Shown: piece by piece, positions 19,915-30,497 of the stretch | Layout of the letters: every line of letters begins with the position of its first letter | Position numbering within the stretch: position 1 is the stretch's first letter | NCBI RefSeq assembly: GCF_013460135.1 | Contig: NZ_CP038155.1 | Coordinates: 124,001-188,000 of the forward strand | DNA: 64,000 nucleotides | Source of the DNA: Arsenophonus endosymbiont of Aphis craccivora | Lineage (GTDB): Bacteria; Pseudomonadota; Gammaproteobacteria; Enterobacterales; Enterobacteriaceae | Direction: 5' to 3' | Program-made: the position numbers and the translations under genes | Notes under the pieces: model-generated | Databases searched by the model: none | Seen by the model: only the letters and a program-made list of their open reading frames with translations | Told to the model about the DNA's origin: nothing

Positions 19915-20968
19915 GGCTTTGTTGAATAAATCAGAATTAGCCGACAGGATGGCCCCTCTGCTACAACTGTTATCCGATCCTGACGCTGTGTGGCATACCC
20001 AACAACGTCATACGGTTCAGCGCTTTGACCATCGCCATTGCTTCACCTACCTGAGCCTCATAGTCACGCAGCCTCAGATGGCCACCCAGCAAAGTTTTTA
20101 TGCGGAACATCGCTGTTTCTGCCACTGAACGCCGGTGATAACCCACTTTCTTTTTCCACATATCATTACTCCTGCTCAGACGCTGATTCGCCACCGCATG
20201 GTTACGTTCATGGTACTTGTCCGGCCAGTATTTCGCTCCGCTTCGCGGCGGGATAAGGGGCCTGATTTTCTTTCTTAGCAACGCATCGTGGCAGTAACAG
20301 GCGTCATAAGCACCGTCTGCTGACACTTCCCTGATTTTCCGGTGGGTTTGGTTAATAAGGCCCGGCAGTGCCTGCGCATCTGTCGTTCCGCTGAGCGATA
20401 AGTCGGCACAGATAATCTCATGAGTCACACTGTCTGCTGCCAGATGAAGCTTGCGCCACACTCTTCGTCTGTCAGCCCCATGCTGCCTAACTTTCCATTC
20501 ACCTTCGCCAAGGACCTTCAGACCGGTACTGTCGATGACCAGATGCGAGATTTCACCACGCGTTGGCGTTTTTATGCTGATGTTGACGCTCTTTGCTCGT
20601 CTGCTGACCAGCGAGTAGTCCGGACAGCACAGCGGCAAAGACATGAGTTTAAAAATCGAATCAACGAAGCCCTGTAATGCCCGGAGCGACAGGTTAAACA
20701 CACGCTTCATCATCAGGACAGTGGTAACAGCCATATCGCTGTAGTAAAGCGGCCGGCCACGACCTTCAGGCGAAGAACTGTCAGTCCATCCAGCGATGGC
20801 CGACTCATCAAGCCAGACCGTCAGGGAACCGCGTTGTCTGAGTGCCTTGTTGTACGCGGGCCAGTTGGTAATTTTAAACTTTTGCTTTGACATGGGGACC
20901 TGATGTTGAAACGAATTTAGCGATCAGCTCCGCCAATCACCTAAAAGTTCGATTTATTCAACAAAGCC
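19915..20968 (-). mobile_element. IS903-type insertion sequence, copy D (no target duplication)
   Basis: This complete copy of 1054 bp has perfect 18-bp ends; one base is lost in the tail (gatggcccctctg where others have gatggctccctctg). Flanks aatcgttac and caagttggt do not form a duplication. It joins the yeeX terminator to a 5'-truncated phage antirepressor, so the junction appears to be a deletion or recombination product. Confidence 0.95.
19970..20893 (-). CDS. IS903-type transposase, intact
   Basis: This is a full 307-residue transposase of IS copy D, identical in layout to copy B apart from a few substitutions (serine at residue 2; leucine in GLKVLGEGEW). No stop or frameshift is seen. 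Confidence 0.95.
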   Translation of the reverse strand: MSKQKFKITNWPAYNKALRQRGSLTVWLDESAIAGWTDSSSPEGRGRPLYYSDMAVTTVLMMKRVFNLSLRALQGFVDSIFKLMSLPLCCPDYSLVSRRAKSVNISIKTPTRGEISHLVIDSTGLKVLGEGEWKVRQHGADRRRVWRKLHLAADSVTHEIICADLSLSGTTDAQALPGLINQTHRKIREVSADGAYDACYCHDALLRKKIRPLIPPRSGAKYWPDKYHERNHAVANQRLSRSNDMWKKKVGYHRRSVAETAMFRIKTLLGGHLRLRDYEAQVGEAMAMVKALNRMTLLGMPHSVRIG

Positions 20969-21676
20969 CAAGTTGGTAAGAATTTTTCTAATTGGATTAA
21001 AGACCGTATTAAGCATTACGGATTTGTTGAAAATATCGACTATGCAGTTTTCGCCAATTATGGCGAAAACCCCTTAGGAGGTCGTCCGGCAAAGGAATAT
21101 CACCTTTCCCTCGACATGGCAAAAGAGCTATCAATGGTTGAGCGTAACGAAAAAGGGAAACAGGCAAGGCAGTATTTTATCGAATGTGAACGACGCGTTC
21201 TACAACCTCAAACATTACTACCAACAACAAAAGAACTGGCTCTCATGGTTGTTCGTGCCGAAGAAGATAAAGAAAAGTTATTACTGGAAAACAAAAGCCT
21301 TTCAACCGAAAACGATTGTCTTAAAAATCTCTTCAAAGAAGGTATGACCCCTACCCAATTTAGCAAAATGCTTAACGGGGTAAACAGTCAACAGATAAAT
21401 CATTTTCTGGCAGGACTTAAATGGCTCTATAACGAAAGTAAGTCCGGTAACAATTTACGCTGGCGTGTTGCCGCTACCGCTCGGGATAAATATTTAACCG
21501 AAAAACAAAACGAAATAAGCCCACATGGTGCGAATAGTGTCATTAGTTATCGCCCTGTTTTACTTAGAAAAGGCACACAGCGACTCTATGACCAGTATTT
21601 GGCTGACAAACTCCCTATGAAAAAGAACTGGAACGGATTACATACCCATGACAAAACTATCCAGATTGTCGCCTGA
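20969..21676 (+). pseudogene. Phage antirepressor (AntA/KilAC type), 5'-truncated by IS
   Basis: The frame is open from the IS boundary itself. The first residues (QVGKNFSNWIKDRIKHYGF, then GRPAKEYHLSLDMAKELSM) are the C-terminal part of an AntA-type domain, followed by a coiled-coil (residues around ELALMVVRAEEDKEKLLLENKS) and a KilAC-like C-terminus. Such proteins antagonise phage repressors. The N-terminal start was removed with IS copy D; an internal ATG at 21116 could still give 186 residues. It overlaps the next gene by 29 bp. Confidence 0.82.
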
Positions 21677-23072
21677 ACAAAAGACAATCGCTAAAACCTT
21701 CAACACTCGCGCTTACCAAAATCTCATTATCAATCACCTACTCGATATAAAACGCTCAAATGTCTGGGCGGGAATGGGAATGGGTAAAACAGCAGCAACC
21801 CTGACGGCATTAGAAAATCTCTATCTTGCAGGCAGTGAAACCAAGCCCACCTTGGTGTTAGCCCCTTTACGGGTAGCCCAATCCACCTGCCCGGATGAAG
21901 CGCTTAAATGGAACCACCTCCATAATATCGAGGTACAACCCATCATTGGCACCGCCAAAGCGCGTATTGAAGCACTCAAAAATACCCATGCCAGCGTATT
22001 TACTATCAATTATGACAATCTCGTCTGGCTGGTTGACATCCTCGGAGACAGTTGGCCTTTTGGTACGATTATTGCCGATGAGAGCACTCGGTTAAAATCA
22101 TTCCGGCTACGCAGAGGGGGTAAACGCACCGCAGCCCTTGCCAAAATCGCGCATAAATTTGTTCATCGCTGGGTAAACCTAACAGGCACGCCTTCACCCA
22201 ATGGCCTGATGGACTTATGGGGGCAAGCGTGGTTTGTTGACCAGGGCGAACGGATAGGCAGAACGCATAGTGCGTTTACGTCCCGCTGGTTTAATCGTAT
22301 CCAGTTTCCTGGACAACAGTGGAGCAGATTTGAGCCTTTAGGATTTGCTAATCTACAAATTCAGGCAGCTCTCAGTGATGTCACCTTATCCCTTAATGCC
22401 ACTGACTGGTTTGATATCGAAGAACCGATACACAACGTTATCAACATTACGTTACCCGCTAAAGCGCGAGCGCACTATCAGGCGATGGAAAAAGAACTGT
22501 TTCTTGAGTTGGGTGATAGCGCTATTGAAGCGTTAAATGCCGCTGCAAAAACAATAAAAACTTTGCAAATTGCAGCAGGCGCTATTTATAGCGATGACAA
22601 TCACAACTGGACAGAAATACACGATGCCAAAATCCACGCACTGGAAAGTATTGTCAATGAAGCCGGGGGAATGCCAGTACTGGTTGCTTATCACTGGAAG
22701 CATAACCTGGAGTGTTTATTAAAAGCCTTTCCAAAAGGCAAAATGTTAGACGCTAACCCACAAACCCTTACCGACTGGAATAATAGCAAAATTCCGATGC
22801 TTTTTGCCCATCCTGCAAGCTGTGGACACGGCTTAAATTTACAGGACGGCGGTAATATTCTGGTCTTTTTCTCCCACTGGTGGGATTTAGAGCAGTACCA
22901 GCAAATTATCGAACGTATCGGCCCCACCCGTCAAGCGCAAGCCGGACATAACCGCCCTGTCTTTATCCACCATATCGTCGCTAAAGATACACTCGATGAA
23001 GCGGTCATGGAAAGGCGCAATTCAAAACGGGCAATACAGGATTTATTACTGGAAGCAATGAAAAGGAAATAA
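21648..23072 (+). CDS. Phage SNF2/DEAD-type helicase
   Basis: This 474-residue superfamily 2 ATPase is of the type found in phage replication modules. Motif I GMGMGKTAATL is at residues about 42-52, motif II is IIADESTRLK, motif III is NLTGTPSPNG, and the C-terminal RecA lobe has the motif VI-like IIERIGPTRQAQ. It probably unwinds or remodels DNA during phage replication. Length and motifs are complete, so it seems intact even though its neighbours are broken. The start overlaps the antirepressor, as in compact phage operons. Confidence 0.88.
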   Translation: MTKLSRLSPEQKTIAKTFNTRAYQNLIINHLLDIKRSNVWAGMGMGKTAATLTALENLYLAGSETKPTLVLAPLRVAQSTCPDEALKWNHLHNIEVQPIIGTAKARIEALKNTHASVFTINYDNLVWLVDILGDSWPFGTIIADESTRLKSFRLRRGGKRTAALAKIAHKFVHRWVNLTGTPSPNGLMDLWGQAWFVDQGERIGRTHSAFTSRWFNRIQFPGQQWSRFEPLGFANLQIQAALSDVTLSLNATDWFDIEEPIHNVINITLPAKARAHYQAMEKELFLELGDSAIEALNAAAKTIKTLQIAAGAIYSDDNHNWTEIHDAKIHALESIVNEAGGMPVLVAYHWKHNLECLLKAFPKGKMLDANPQTLTDWNNSKIPMLFAHPASCGHGLNLQDGGNILVFFSHWWDLEQYQQIIERIGPTRQAQAGHNRPVFIHHIVAKDTLDEAVMERRNSKRAIQDLLLEAMKRK

Positions 23073-23102
23073 CAGTATTTTCCTAGTTAAGGAGAAAACC
23101 GC

Positions 23103-23279
23103 ATGTGGATTTTAATCTTGGCTATGTACGCAAGCCCTTACACATCAAGTAGCGTAGTCAGTCTTCATACCCAAGAATTTGACACTGAAAATATGTGTCA
23201 CTTCGCCGCTAAACAGTTTGAACGTGAATTTGAAACTGTCAAGGATATCAACGCCAAAGCGATTTGCGTTAAGAAATAA
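23103..23279 (+). CDS. Small phage-type protein, 58 residues
   Basis: A short frame with a strong AAGGAG ribosome-binding site begins 30 bp after the helicase gene. It starts with a hydrophobic stretch (MWILILAMYASPYTS) and contains two cysteines and a charged middle (FAAKQFEREFE). Tight spacing on both sides supports a real gene of the phage operon. I do not recognise a family; it may be a membrane-anchored or exported small protein. Confidence 0.6.
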   Translation: MWILILAMYASPYTSSSVVSLHTQEFDTENMCHFAAKQFEREFETVKDINAKAICVKK

Positions 23280-23302
23280 GCTAATTTTACAGAGGTTCAA
23301 CC

Positions 23303-23530
23303 ATGAAACTTAACATCATCAAATTATTAATCACGACATTATTGTTTATCAGCGCCGCATTTGCTTTTGAATTGATAGTGGGACATGTTGCGCATGCCGA
23401 TGCCGTCATTGACCCGCAAATTAAATGTAGGCATGGCGAATTAGGCAATATTCATTTAGGTGGGCAAGATACTGGTTATCGGCATTATGATAGAGCCTGC
23501 ACTTATCGTTTATTTTGGGGTATTTCTTGA
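23303..23530 (+). CDS. Small exported or membrane phage-type protein, 75 residues
   Basis: This short gene has a CAGAGG ribosome-binding site 24 bp after the previous stop. It begins with a clear signal-like segment (MKLNIIKLLITTLLFISAAFAFELIVG) followed by a polar region with two cysteines and several histidines. It continues the helicase operon. The function is unknown. Confidence 0.55.
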   Translation: MKLNIIKLLITTLLFISAAFAFELIVGHVAHADAVIDPQIKCRHGELGNIHLGGQDTGYRHYDRACTYRLFWGIS

Positions 23531-23688
23531 CACATTGAAGAAGTAGTCTAGAGCGAATAGCCATTACCCCACCTGAATTTACCCCACTCAAATTATCCAT
23601 ACCGAAAAGTAAGCGTTTACCAATTTGATATTTAGTGATAAATATATGCAAAAATTTTATATTGATAAATTAATATATTGAGGTAACC

Positions 23689-23907
23689 ATGCAGATTGCT
23701 AAAAAACAATATCAAGATAATGATTTGTTAAATATTGAAGAAGTATGTGAATTAATTGGAGGCATAAGTAGTAAAACTCTTGCAGATTGTAATAATACAC
23801 ACCGACATAGAAAAGTTTTATCCCCTATCCGTTTTACTAGTAAAATAGTTTGATATGAGTATAAAAACGTAAAAGCTTTTATTGAAAAATGCCTAAGTAT
23901 CTATTAG
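23689..23907 (+). pseudogene. Excisionase/AlpA-like helix-turn-helix protein, nonsense mutation
   Basis: Behind GAGG, the frame encodes a helix-turn-helix segment (NDLLNIEEVCELIGGISSKTLAD) in the style of MerR/AlpA-type excisionases. A TGA at 23851-23853 stops it at residue 54; the same frame then continues with YEYKNVKAFIEKCLSIY to 23907, so a tryptophan TGG to TGA change is likely. It is convergent with, and adjacent to, the integrase, as expected for a phage excision module. Confidence 0.65.
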
Positions 23908-23987
23908 TATAACTTGCGACGCAATAAAGCAGCCTTAGTAAATACACTATTTTCATGAGCTTCAAAAGCTTGACGTTTCAATACCAT

Positions 23988-25305
23988 TTATTCTTGTAAT
24001 ATCTCTTCTGAAAAATCATAATGTTCAGCCATAGGATCAATACATCCTATCTGAGTGATGTAAGCATAAAAGGCTTATTTCACGTGTATCAGACCGTGAA
24101 AAGCCTTTTGCTCTCATCTGAACAATGACATTGCTTTTTAAAAACTTTCTACACATAGTGTTAAATGCCCCAGCTTTGCCCTTCACTGTACCTTCATGAG
24201 TAATGCCTTTCACAGCATCCGCAGGACTATTCGTTTTAACTAATTTATCTAATGATCTTTTTGCAAAGGTTAGATTAGGATCTCTAGGTTGCAAGAAAAC
24301 GAACATATGATTACAATTTGGAACTGAGGCATTCCATTCTCTCTGCTCTTCCAGAATTTTTTGCATTTCACGAGTTATCGGTAATCTAAATTCCTTTTGG
24401 GTTTTCATTGCGCCTCGCATACCTGTAACCCCCGCAGGATATATGATTTCCAGATTGTCTAGATCAACATACTCCCAACGTAAATTAGATACATTTATAG
24501 GTCTTACACCGGTCACTATCATAAATCTGACTGCATTTTTTTGGTGTATAGAAGAGCAGGAAGAAACATTTAACCAAAGTGTTGCAATGGATTCTAGATC
24601 AGTAAAGAATCGTGTTGGTTGGGGTTTTTGAACCCTAGAGGAAACATAGTCATTTGGTAAACTGGCTGCGATATTCTTTCCGTTACAATACAGTGGTGCG
24701 GCATATTTCCAAAAACGTCGCAATTCAGCAAATAACTCAAAAGATTGATTATTGGATTTTGTTTGGATCCAATAATCCAGCACTTCAATTAATCGATAAT
24801 AAGTTACATCGCTAAAAATTTCACGAGGTTCAAAGGTTTCTTTTAATTGTTTAATTCGACAACAATAAGTTTTATAACTATTTTGGCTAAGCTTAGTGCG
24901 CTGAACCTTCCCCCATAAGTCTTTCTCGTATAAATCCAATAGTTGGTGAATAGACTCTGCTTGAAGTCCATATTTTGCTAACTCTTGGGCTTTTTCCCTG
25001 GCCAATGGCAAGGTCTATTCAGGCCACTCTCCTAATCTTTTCCCTTTTAACCCCATATGCTTAGGAAACTCAGCATATATGGTAACTTTACCGACCTTAT
25101 TAAAATCTAACCTTAAATTATATTCTTTTTCGTATTTTGATCGACGCGGTTTACCTGAATGTTTTAAAATAGATTTAGCTGCCGCAACACAAATCTTCAT
25201 GTGGGAGCTAGTATAAAGTGGTTTACACGATTCCCAACGCTTTAAAGCTTCTGAATATTCATCAGAATAAGTATTTTTTTGCTTTTGTGTTGCTATAGCG
25301 GCCAT
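23988..25305 (-). pseudogene. Phage tyrosine-recombinase integrase, nonsense and frameshift
   Basis: The ATG at 25305 behind AAAAGG begins an N-terminal arm-type and core-binding region; a TAG at 25015-25017 interrupts it after LGEWPE, and the same frame continues with LPLAREKAQELAKYG. The catalytic domain shows the first arginine in VTGVRPINVSNLRW and the SDTREISLLCLHHSD block. A frameshift near 24035-24045 separates this from DPMAEHYDF, which carries the nucleophile tyrosine. The remnant therefore cannot make an active integrase. The original element was inserted beside yfhL. Confidence 0.85.
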
Positions 25306-25520
25306 TGAATTTACCTTTTAAAACAGAGTATTGAATACAATGCTCACAAACTTAATATTTTTAGATAGTAAAAACAGTATGTGTTGCTATTTTGTGTTAC
25401 ATAATTAGGTTTTTCAATGTAATGTATACTGTATGAAATTACAAATCATAGATAAAAGTAATGAATGGTTATCATACTTAAGTGATTGATATTTATTCAA
25501 ATAAAGTATAAGGTACTGAT

Positions 25521-25781
25521 ATGTCTTTATTAATTACTCAACGCTGTATCAATTGTAATATGTGTGAACCAGAATGCCCAAATGAAGCGATTTTAATGGG
25601 AGAAGAATTTTACCAAATCAATCCCAATCTTTGCACTGAATGCATTGGCCACTATGATAAGCCAACTTGCCAATCTGTTTGTCCGATCAACAATACCATT
25701 TTAAAAGATCCTGATAATCCTGAAACAGAAGAACAATTATGGGATAAATTTGTCCTATTACATCATGCCGATAAAATTTAA
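25521..25781 (+). CDS. yfhL: Ferredoxin-like protein YfhL
   Basis: This 86-residue bacterial ferredoxin has two 4Fe-4S-type cysteine clusters: [15 protein letters not shown] near the N-terminus and [18 protein letters not shown] in the middle. The C-terminus [17 protein letters not shown] is characteristic of E. coli YfhL, which is reported to support tRNA hydroxylation by TrhP. It overlaps the end of acpS by 4 bp tail to tail. It is intact despite the adjacent prophage remnant. Confidence 0.93.
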   Translation: MSLLITQRCINCNMCEPECPNEAILMGEEFYQINPNLCTECIGHYDKPTCQSVCPINNTILKDPDNPETEEQLWDKFVLLHHADKI

Positions 25782-26158
25782 CTTTCCATAATCACAGTGG
25801 CACAAGCATAATTTTGTTCATCAGATAATGATACATGGATATGTTGTACACCTAAAGAATCAGCCAATATTTTTGCTTGTCCTAATAAATTAAGCCCTGG
25901 CTTACCTAATTGATCATGAAAAACTTCAAATTGATTAAGCGCTAAACCGTTTCTGATCCCCGTGCCTAAAGCTTTTGCTGCTGCTTCTTTGACCGCAAAA
26001 CGCTTAGCCAAAAAACGGACTGGCTGAGAATGATGTTGATATTGTCGCCACTCTTGCGCGGACAATATACGCTTCGCCAGACGTTCCTCTAAACGCTTGA
26101 TAATTTGCTCAATACGTACAATTTCAACCAGATCAGTACCTAATCCAATAATCGCCAT
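25778..26158 (-). CDS. acpS: Holo-acyl-carrier-protein synthase
   Basis: This 126-residue AcpS transfers 4'-phosphopantetheine from CoA to the serine of apo-ACP. The Mg-binding GLGTDLVEI (D8 in this numbering) and the [18 protein letters not shown] block are present. The ATG at 26158 shares a base with the pdxJ stop (taatg), indicating translational coupling, and is preferred over an upstream ATG. It is the distal gene of the conserved pdxJ-acpS pair. Confidence 0.95.
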   Translation of the reverse strand: MAIIGLGTDLVEIVRIEQIIKRLEERLAKRILSAQEWRQYQHHSQPVRFLAKRFAVKEAAAKALGTGIRNGLALNQFEVFHDQLGKPGLNLLGQAKILADSLGVQHIHVSLSDEQNYACATVIMES

Positions 26159-26889
26159 TAACAACGCGCCTCACGAAGAATTTTCTTCATATCACTCACA
26201 GCTGTCGCCATGCCACTAAAGAGTGCTCGCCCAATAATCGCATGGCCAATATTAAGTTCATATATATCAGGCAATTGAGCAATACGTTGAACATTATGAT
26301 AAGTTAACCCATGACCCGCATTGACCTTAAGTTTTTTTGCAGTGGCATAACTTATCGCCTGCTTGATACGTTTAAACTCTTCTTGCTGCTTTAACTCGCT
26401 CTTAGCATCAGCATAAGCACCAGTATGAATTTCAATAAAGGGAGCACCAATTTCCACTGCAGCATCAATTTGTTGTTCTTTAGCATCAATGAACAAAGAA
26501 ACCATGATACCTGCTTCGGTTAATCGTTTGACCGCCGTTGCGACTAATGCTTGTTGCCCAACAACGTCAAGCCCACCTTCCGTCGTAATTTCTTTACGTC
26601 GCTCTGGTACCAAGCAGCAAAATTGAGGTTTGATCTGACAGGCAAAATTGACCATTTCATCCGTTATTGCCATCTCCAAATTCATCCGGGTTTGTAACGT
26701 CTGGCGAAGTAACTTAACGTCACGATCAGTAATATGACGGCGATCTTCACGCAAATGAACAGTGATCCCATCTGCCCCAGCTTGTTCAGCAAGAAATGCT
26801 GCATGTAGTGGATCAGGATATTGTGTTCCCCTCGCATTTCGCACCGTGGCAACATGATCAATATTAACGCCTAATAATAACTCTGCCAT
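26158..26889 (-). CDS. pdxJ: Pyridoxine 5'-phosphate synthase
   Basis: This 243-residue TIM-barrel enzyme condenses 1-deoxy-xylulose 5-phosphate with 3-amino-2-oxopropyl phosphate in vitamin B6 synthesis. Landmarks are [17 protein letters not shown] with the active-site histidine, [10 protein letters not shown], and the C-terminal phosphate-binding [12 protein letters not shown]. Length matches E. coli (243). It retains the recO-pdxJ-acpS order. Confidence 0.96.
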   Translation of the reverse strand: MAELLLGVNIDHVATVRNARGTQYPDPLHAAFLAEQAGADGITVHLREDRRHITDRDVKLLRQTLQTRMNLEMAITDEMVNFACQIKPQFCCLVPERRKEITTEGGLDVVGQQALVATAVKRLTEAGIMVSLFIDAKEQQIDAAVEIGAPFIEIHTGAYADAKSELKQQEEFKRIKQAISYATAKKLKVNAGHGLTYHNVQRIAQLPDIYELNIGHAIIGRALFSGMATAVSDMKKILREARC

Positions 26890-26976
26890 ATTTAACTCCT
26901 GTTATCCATTTCATAGTTTGAATTTCGTTTATCAATGCAATCATAATATATTCAAAGAGGTTTTAATAACCTCGCT

Positions 26977-27690
26977 TCAACGCGTTTTAGGCAATATGAC
27001 CTGGTAAAAAAGCTCACGGCTTTTTAATGGACTTCCGCCCAGATAAGGATTTAGCGCAATACGGGTAAAACGCTTGGCTGCTCTTAATGTATCGACATCA
27101 GGAAACTGACGATCGGCAAATGCCTTAAGCTGCTTACCGGTAAAACTTAAGTGATCAATAACCATACTGGCAATAAAACCTTTCTCTTCTCGATAACGGT
27201 AAGTCATGCTATCTGCCACCAGTTCACCACTACCGGCACAGTGTAAACAATCAACACCATAACCTAAATGAGATAGCAATGATAATTCAAAACGGCGCAA
27301 TGCATGTTCCGGCGTATATTCACTACCAGCCAATACCTGCAAACAGGTCAGATATTCAAAAAATAGGGTTTGATAAGGGATATTTTGGGCTAAAACTCGC
27401 GAAAGCCATTCATTAACATATAGACCGCTATACAGTACGGTACCGGTAAATGGTAGCGCTAGAGAAAGAGGTTCTGCGCCACGCAACGTTTTCATTTCTC
27501 CCTTGCCTCCCCAACGGATCAGCAATGGTGTAAAAGGTTGTAAGCAGCCTTTTAAATTAGATCGACGGCTACGAGCACCTTTGGCTAATAGTCGAATACG
27601 GCCCTCATTTTCGGTGAAAAAATCTAACAGTAAACTCGTTTCACTATAAGGGAGAGTATGAAGTACAAATTCACGTTGCCAACCGTCCAC
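26977..27690 (-). CDS. recO: DNA repair protein RecO
   Basis: This 237-residue RecO promotes RecA loading and strand annealing in the RecFOR pathway. The N-terminal OB fold (residues 1-80) begins with GWQREFVLH and includes [24 protein letters not shown]. The C-terminal half keeps [16 protein letters not shown] and [11 protein letters not shown]. The start codon is GTG at 27690, aligned with the E. coli start. It lies 11 bp after era. Confidence 0.95.
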   Translation of the reverse strand: MDGWQREFVLHTLPYSETSLLLDFFTENEGRIRLLAKGARSRRSNLKGCLQPFTPLLIRWGGKGEMKTLRGAEPLSLALPFTGTVLYSGLYVNEWLSRVLAQNIPYQTLFFEYLTCLQVLAGSEYTPEHALRRFELSLLSHLGYGVDCLHCAGSGELVADSMTYRYREEKGFIASMVIDHLSFTGKQLKAFADRQFPDVDTLRAAKRFTRIALNPYLGGSPLKSRELFYQVILPKTR

Positions 27691-27701
27691 GGAAACCCAC
27701 C

Positions 27702-28610
27702 TTAATGAAGATCGTCCATATAGCCTAAACTACACAGTGCACGTTCATCATCAGCCCATCCGGCTTTAACTTTCACCCAAAGTTCAAGATGAACCTTAGT
27801 AGCAAAAAGTTTTTCCATATCCATCCGAGCTTCAATGCCAATTTTCTTAATTTTGCTACCTTTATTGCCAATAACCATTTTTTTCTGGCCATCTCTTTCA
27901 ACCAAAATCAGGCCATGAATGTTATAGCCACCACGTTCATTTACCACAAATTGCTCAATTTTAACTGTGACCGAATAAGGGAGCTCATCGCCGAGAAAAC
28001 GCATTAATTTCTCACGAATAATTTCACCAGCCATAAAACGTTGTGAGCGATCAGTGATATCGTCCGCGGGAAAATGATGTGCTGCTTCTGGCATATGTTG
28101 ACGGACAATTGTAGTAATAATATCGATACCGGTACCTTTTTCTGCACTAATTGGCACAATATCCAGAAAATTCATTTGCTTGCTAAGAAATTCAATATGG
28201 GGCAGCAAACGGGTTTTATCCACTACATTATCAATTTTATTGATCACTAATAATACCGGACAAGGCAAATGACGCAGCTTATTTATTACCATCTCATCAT
28301 CGCTTGTCCAATGTGTGCCTTCAACAACAAAAATAATCAGTTCCACATCACCAATTGAGCTACTTGCTGCCCGATTCATTAAACGATTTATTGCGCGCTT
28401 TTCTTCTACATGCAATCCTGGAGTATCGACATAAATTGTTTGATAATTACCTTCTGTCTCAATGCCCATGATGCGATGACGGGTTGTCTGTGGTTTACGT
28501 GAAGTAATAGAAATCTTTTGCCCTAGTAATTGGTTCAATAATGTTGATTTACCCACATTTGGGCGCCCTACAATGGCTACAAATCCACAATAGGTTTTCT
28601 GTTTGCTCAT
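27702..28610 (-). CDS. era: GTPase Era
   Basis: This 302-residue ribosome-assembly GTPase binds near the 3' end of 16S rRNA. G1 is [12 protein letters not shown]3 DTPGLH, G4 NKID, and the C-terminal KH domain includes [13 protein letters not shown]. Its ATG overlaps the rnc stop by 4 bp, as in E. coli. It appears intact. Confidence 0.97.
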   Translation of the reverse strand: MSKQKTYCGFVAIVGRPNVGKSTLLNQLLGQKISITSRKPQTTRHRIMGIETEGNYQTIYVDTPGLHVEEKRAINRLMNRAASSSIGDVELIIFVVEGTHWTSDDEMVINKLRHLPCPVLLVINKIDNVVDKTRLLPHIEFLSKQMNFLDIVPISAEKGTGIDIITTIVRQHMPEAAHHFPADDITDRSQRFMAGEIIREKLMRFLGDELPYSVTVKIEQFVVNERGGYNIHGLILVERDGQKKMVIGNKGSKIKKIGIEARMDMEKLFATKVHLELWVKVKAGWADDERALCSLGYMDDLH

Positions 28611-29311
28611 TCAAGCTCCAATATTTTTAATGCCTGTTCAGCTGCGGCTTGTTCAGCCTTACGACGACTTGAACCCACTCCTTCAACCGGTTCATTTATA
28701 CCACTAACCTGACAATGAATAGTAAATTCCTGATCGTGCGCTTCACCGCGAACTTGAACTACCAAATAACTTGGTAAAGGTAAATGGCGTCCCTGTAAAT
28801 ACTCTTGTAAACGTGTTTTAGGATCTTTTTGTTTATCGCCGGGGCTAATTTCTATTAATCGAGTGTCATACCAAGCTAAAACAATTTGTTCAGTCGTTTG
28901 AATATCACTATCTAAAAAAATACTGCCAATTAACGCTTCGATAGTATCTGCTAATATTGATTCTCGACGAAAACCACCGCTTTTTAATTCACCTGGCCCT
29001 AAACGCAAACATTCTCCCAAATCAAACTCTCGTGCAAGCTCAGCCAGTGTATTACCCCTGACCAATGTTGCTCGCATACGACTCATATCGCCTTCATCAA
29101 CCTTAGGAAAACGATGATAAAGATCATTGGCAATCACAAAACTAAGAATTGAATCGCCTAAAAACTCCAATCTCTCATTGTGACTACTACTGGCACTACG
29201 ATGAGTGAACGCTTGCTTTAATAATTCAATTTGTTTAAAAGTATAGCCAAGCTTACGCTGTAGCTGTTTAATTTCTTGTCGCTCTGACCACTCAATTAAA
29301 GAAAAATTCAT
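28607..29311 (-). CDS. rnc: Ribonuclease III
   Basis: This 234-residue double-strand-specific RNase has the signature [16 protein letters not shown] and its metal-binding acidic residues in the N-terminal domain, and a double-stranded RNA binding domain at the C-terminus ([22 protein letters not shown] to AEQAALK-like end). It is slightly longer than E. coli (226) because of the N-terminus. It is cotranscribed with era; a hairpin-rich leader lies upstream. Confidence 0.96.
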   Translation of the reverse strand: MNFSLIEWSERQEIKQLQRKLGYTFKQIELLKQAFTHRSASSSHNERLEFLGDSILSFVIANDLYHRFPKVDEGDMSRMRATLVRGNTLAELAREFDLGECLRLGPGELKSGGFRRESILADTIEALIGSIFLDSDIQTTEQIVLAWYDTRLIEISPGDKQKDPKTRLQEYLQGRHLPLPSYLVVQVRGEAHDQEFTIHCQVSGINEPVEGVGSSRRKAEQAAAEQALKILELE

Positions 29312-29350
29312 GTGCTACCAATTATTTCATTATCAAATTACAAAAAGCAT

Positions 29351-29478
29351 ACGCAACAGATCTGCAAAATAAATTTTTACAAAACTGTTGCGTTGGCAGG
29401 TTTCCTGATATCGTTCAAGAAACCATCATTTTTGATTATCGTGCTATATTCTATATCGATTACGATATAAATCAATTT
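29351..29478 (-). promoter_or_regulatory. Hairpin-rich rnc leader (candidate RNase III autoregulatory site)
   Basis: The 199 bases between lepB and rnc contain three inverted repeats: acgcaacag/ctgttgcgt (29351-29359 and 29385-29393, 9 bp), ggtttc/gaaacc (29399-29404 and 29420-29425), and tatatcg/cgatata (about 29452-29470). In E. coli, RNase III cleaves a stem in the rnc leader and thereby limits its own mRNA. The equivalence here is inferred from position and structure. Confidence 0.45.
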
Positions 29479-29510
29479 AGCATTAATGATTAGTTTATCT
29501 CATGATTTTA

Positions 29511-30479
29511 TTAGTTGATTCCACCAATACGACTTAAACGCACTCCAGTTGGCCATTCACCATCATGCTTATCAAGGCTAAACCAGATAATAACTGCACG
29601 CCCAACTAAATTTTCTTCTGGCACAAAACTCCACATACGACTATCTGCACTATTATCCCGATTATCTCCCATCATAAAATAGTGTTTAGGGGGAACAATC
29701 CATTCATTGTCTGGTAAACCGGGCTGTTGGTAACGTGACTGAGTATATACTTGTGGGATCACTAAGATTTCATGGCTAGTATCATCTAATTTTTCGATTC
29801 TTTCCGCTTGACGTAATGCGTTACTTGGTAATGGTTCGCCCAATGGAATTTGATAACTTCCTTTCTGACTTTCGACCATAGAGTCAATATTAAAAAATAA
29901 AGACCATTCACTCTCTTTTAATGAAGAATAGATAATTGGTAACGCTCGAACACAGTTTGAAATTGAACAATTCGGATATATACGTAACTCTTTTTGTTCA
30001 GGATCATACACAATTTTATCACCAGGTAGACCAATAACACGTTTAACAAAATCTACACTAGGATCCTTAGGATATTTAAATACCGCAATATCACCACGTT
30101 TAGGTTTTCCTGTTTCCAATAATGTCGTTTGGGTAACAGGATCTTTTAATCCATAAGCAAACTTTTCTACTAGTATAAAATCACCGACCAATAAGGTAGG
30201 CATCATTGAACCTGACGGGATTTGAAATGGCTCATAAATAAACGAACGTATCACTAATACAATCGCTAATATCGGAAAAATAGATGAACAAGTATCAACC
30301 CATGATTGTTTATGAATACTTTCAGCTAAATGCGTATGCTTTACGCTTCCGTCAGTAACTTTTTGCTGCTGCGCCATTTTCTTATTACGAGCAGGTGCTA
30401 ATTTAAAACGATCAATACCCCAGATAATCCCTGTAATCAAGGTCGCCAGCGTCAAGATCAAAGAAAAAGTGTTAGCCAT
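29511..30479 (-). CDS. lepB: Signal peptidase I
   Basis: This 322-residue inner-membrane signal peptidase has two N-terminal transmembrane segments (residues about 4-22 and 65-80) and a periplasmic catalytic domain. The Ser/Lys dyad is at the E. coli positions: S91 in IPSGSMMPTL and K146 in DFVKRVIGLPGDK. The C-terminal box GDNRDNSADSR is present. It follows lepA by 18 bp. It cleaves signal peptides from exported preproteins. Confidence 0.97.
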   Translation of the reverse strand: MANTFSLILTLATLITGIIWGIDRFKLAPARNKKMAQQQKVTDGSVKHTHLAESIHKQSWVDTCSSIFPILAIVLVIRSFIYEPFQIPSGSMMPTLLVGDFILVEKFAYGLKDPVTQTTLLETGKPKRGDIAVFKYPKDPSVDFVKRVIGLPGDKIVYDPEQKELRIYPNCSISNCVRALPIIYSSLKESEWSLFFNIDSMVESQKGSYQIPLGEPLPSNALRQAERIEKLDDTSHEILVIPQVYTQSRYQQPGLPDNEWIVPPKHYFMMGDNRDNSADSRMWSFVPEENLVGRAVIIWFSLDKHDGEWPTGVRLSRIGGIN

Positions 30480-30497
30480 TATGACTCCTTACAACGG

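Larger units (their letters stand above)
20969..25305. mobile_element. Prophage-like remnant
   Basis: The segment between IS copy D and yfhL carries phage or satellite genes only: a truncated antirepressor, an SNF2-type helicase, two small proteins, a dead HTH excisionase and a dead tyrosine integrase at the far edge. The integrase edge, next to yfhL, marks one original end; the other end has been removed at the IS. No structural genes remain. Confidence 0.8.
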
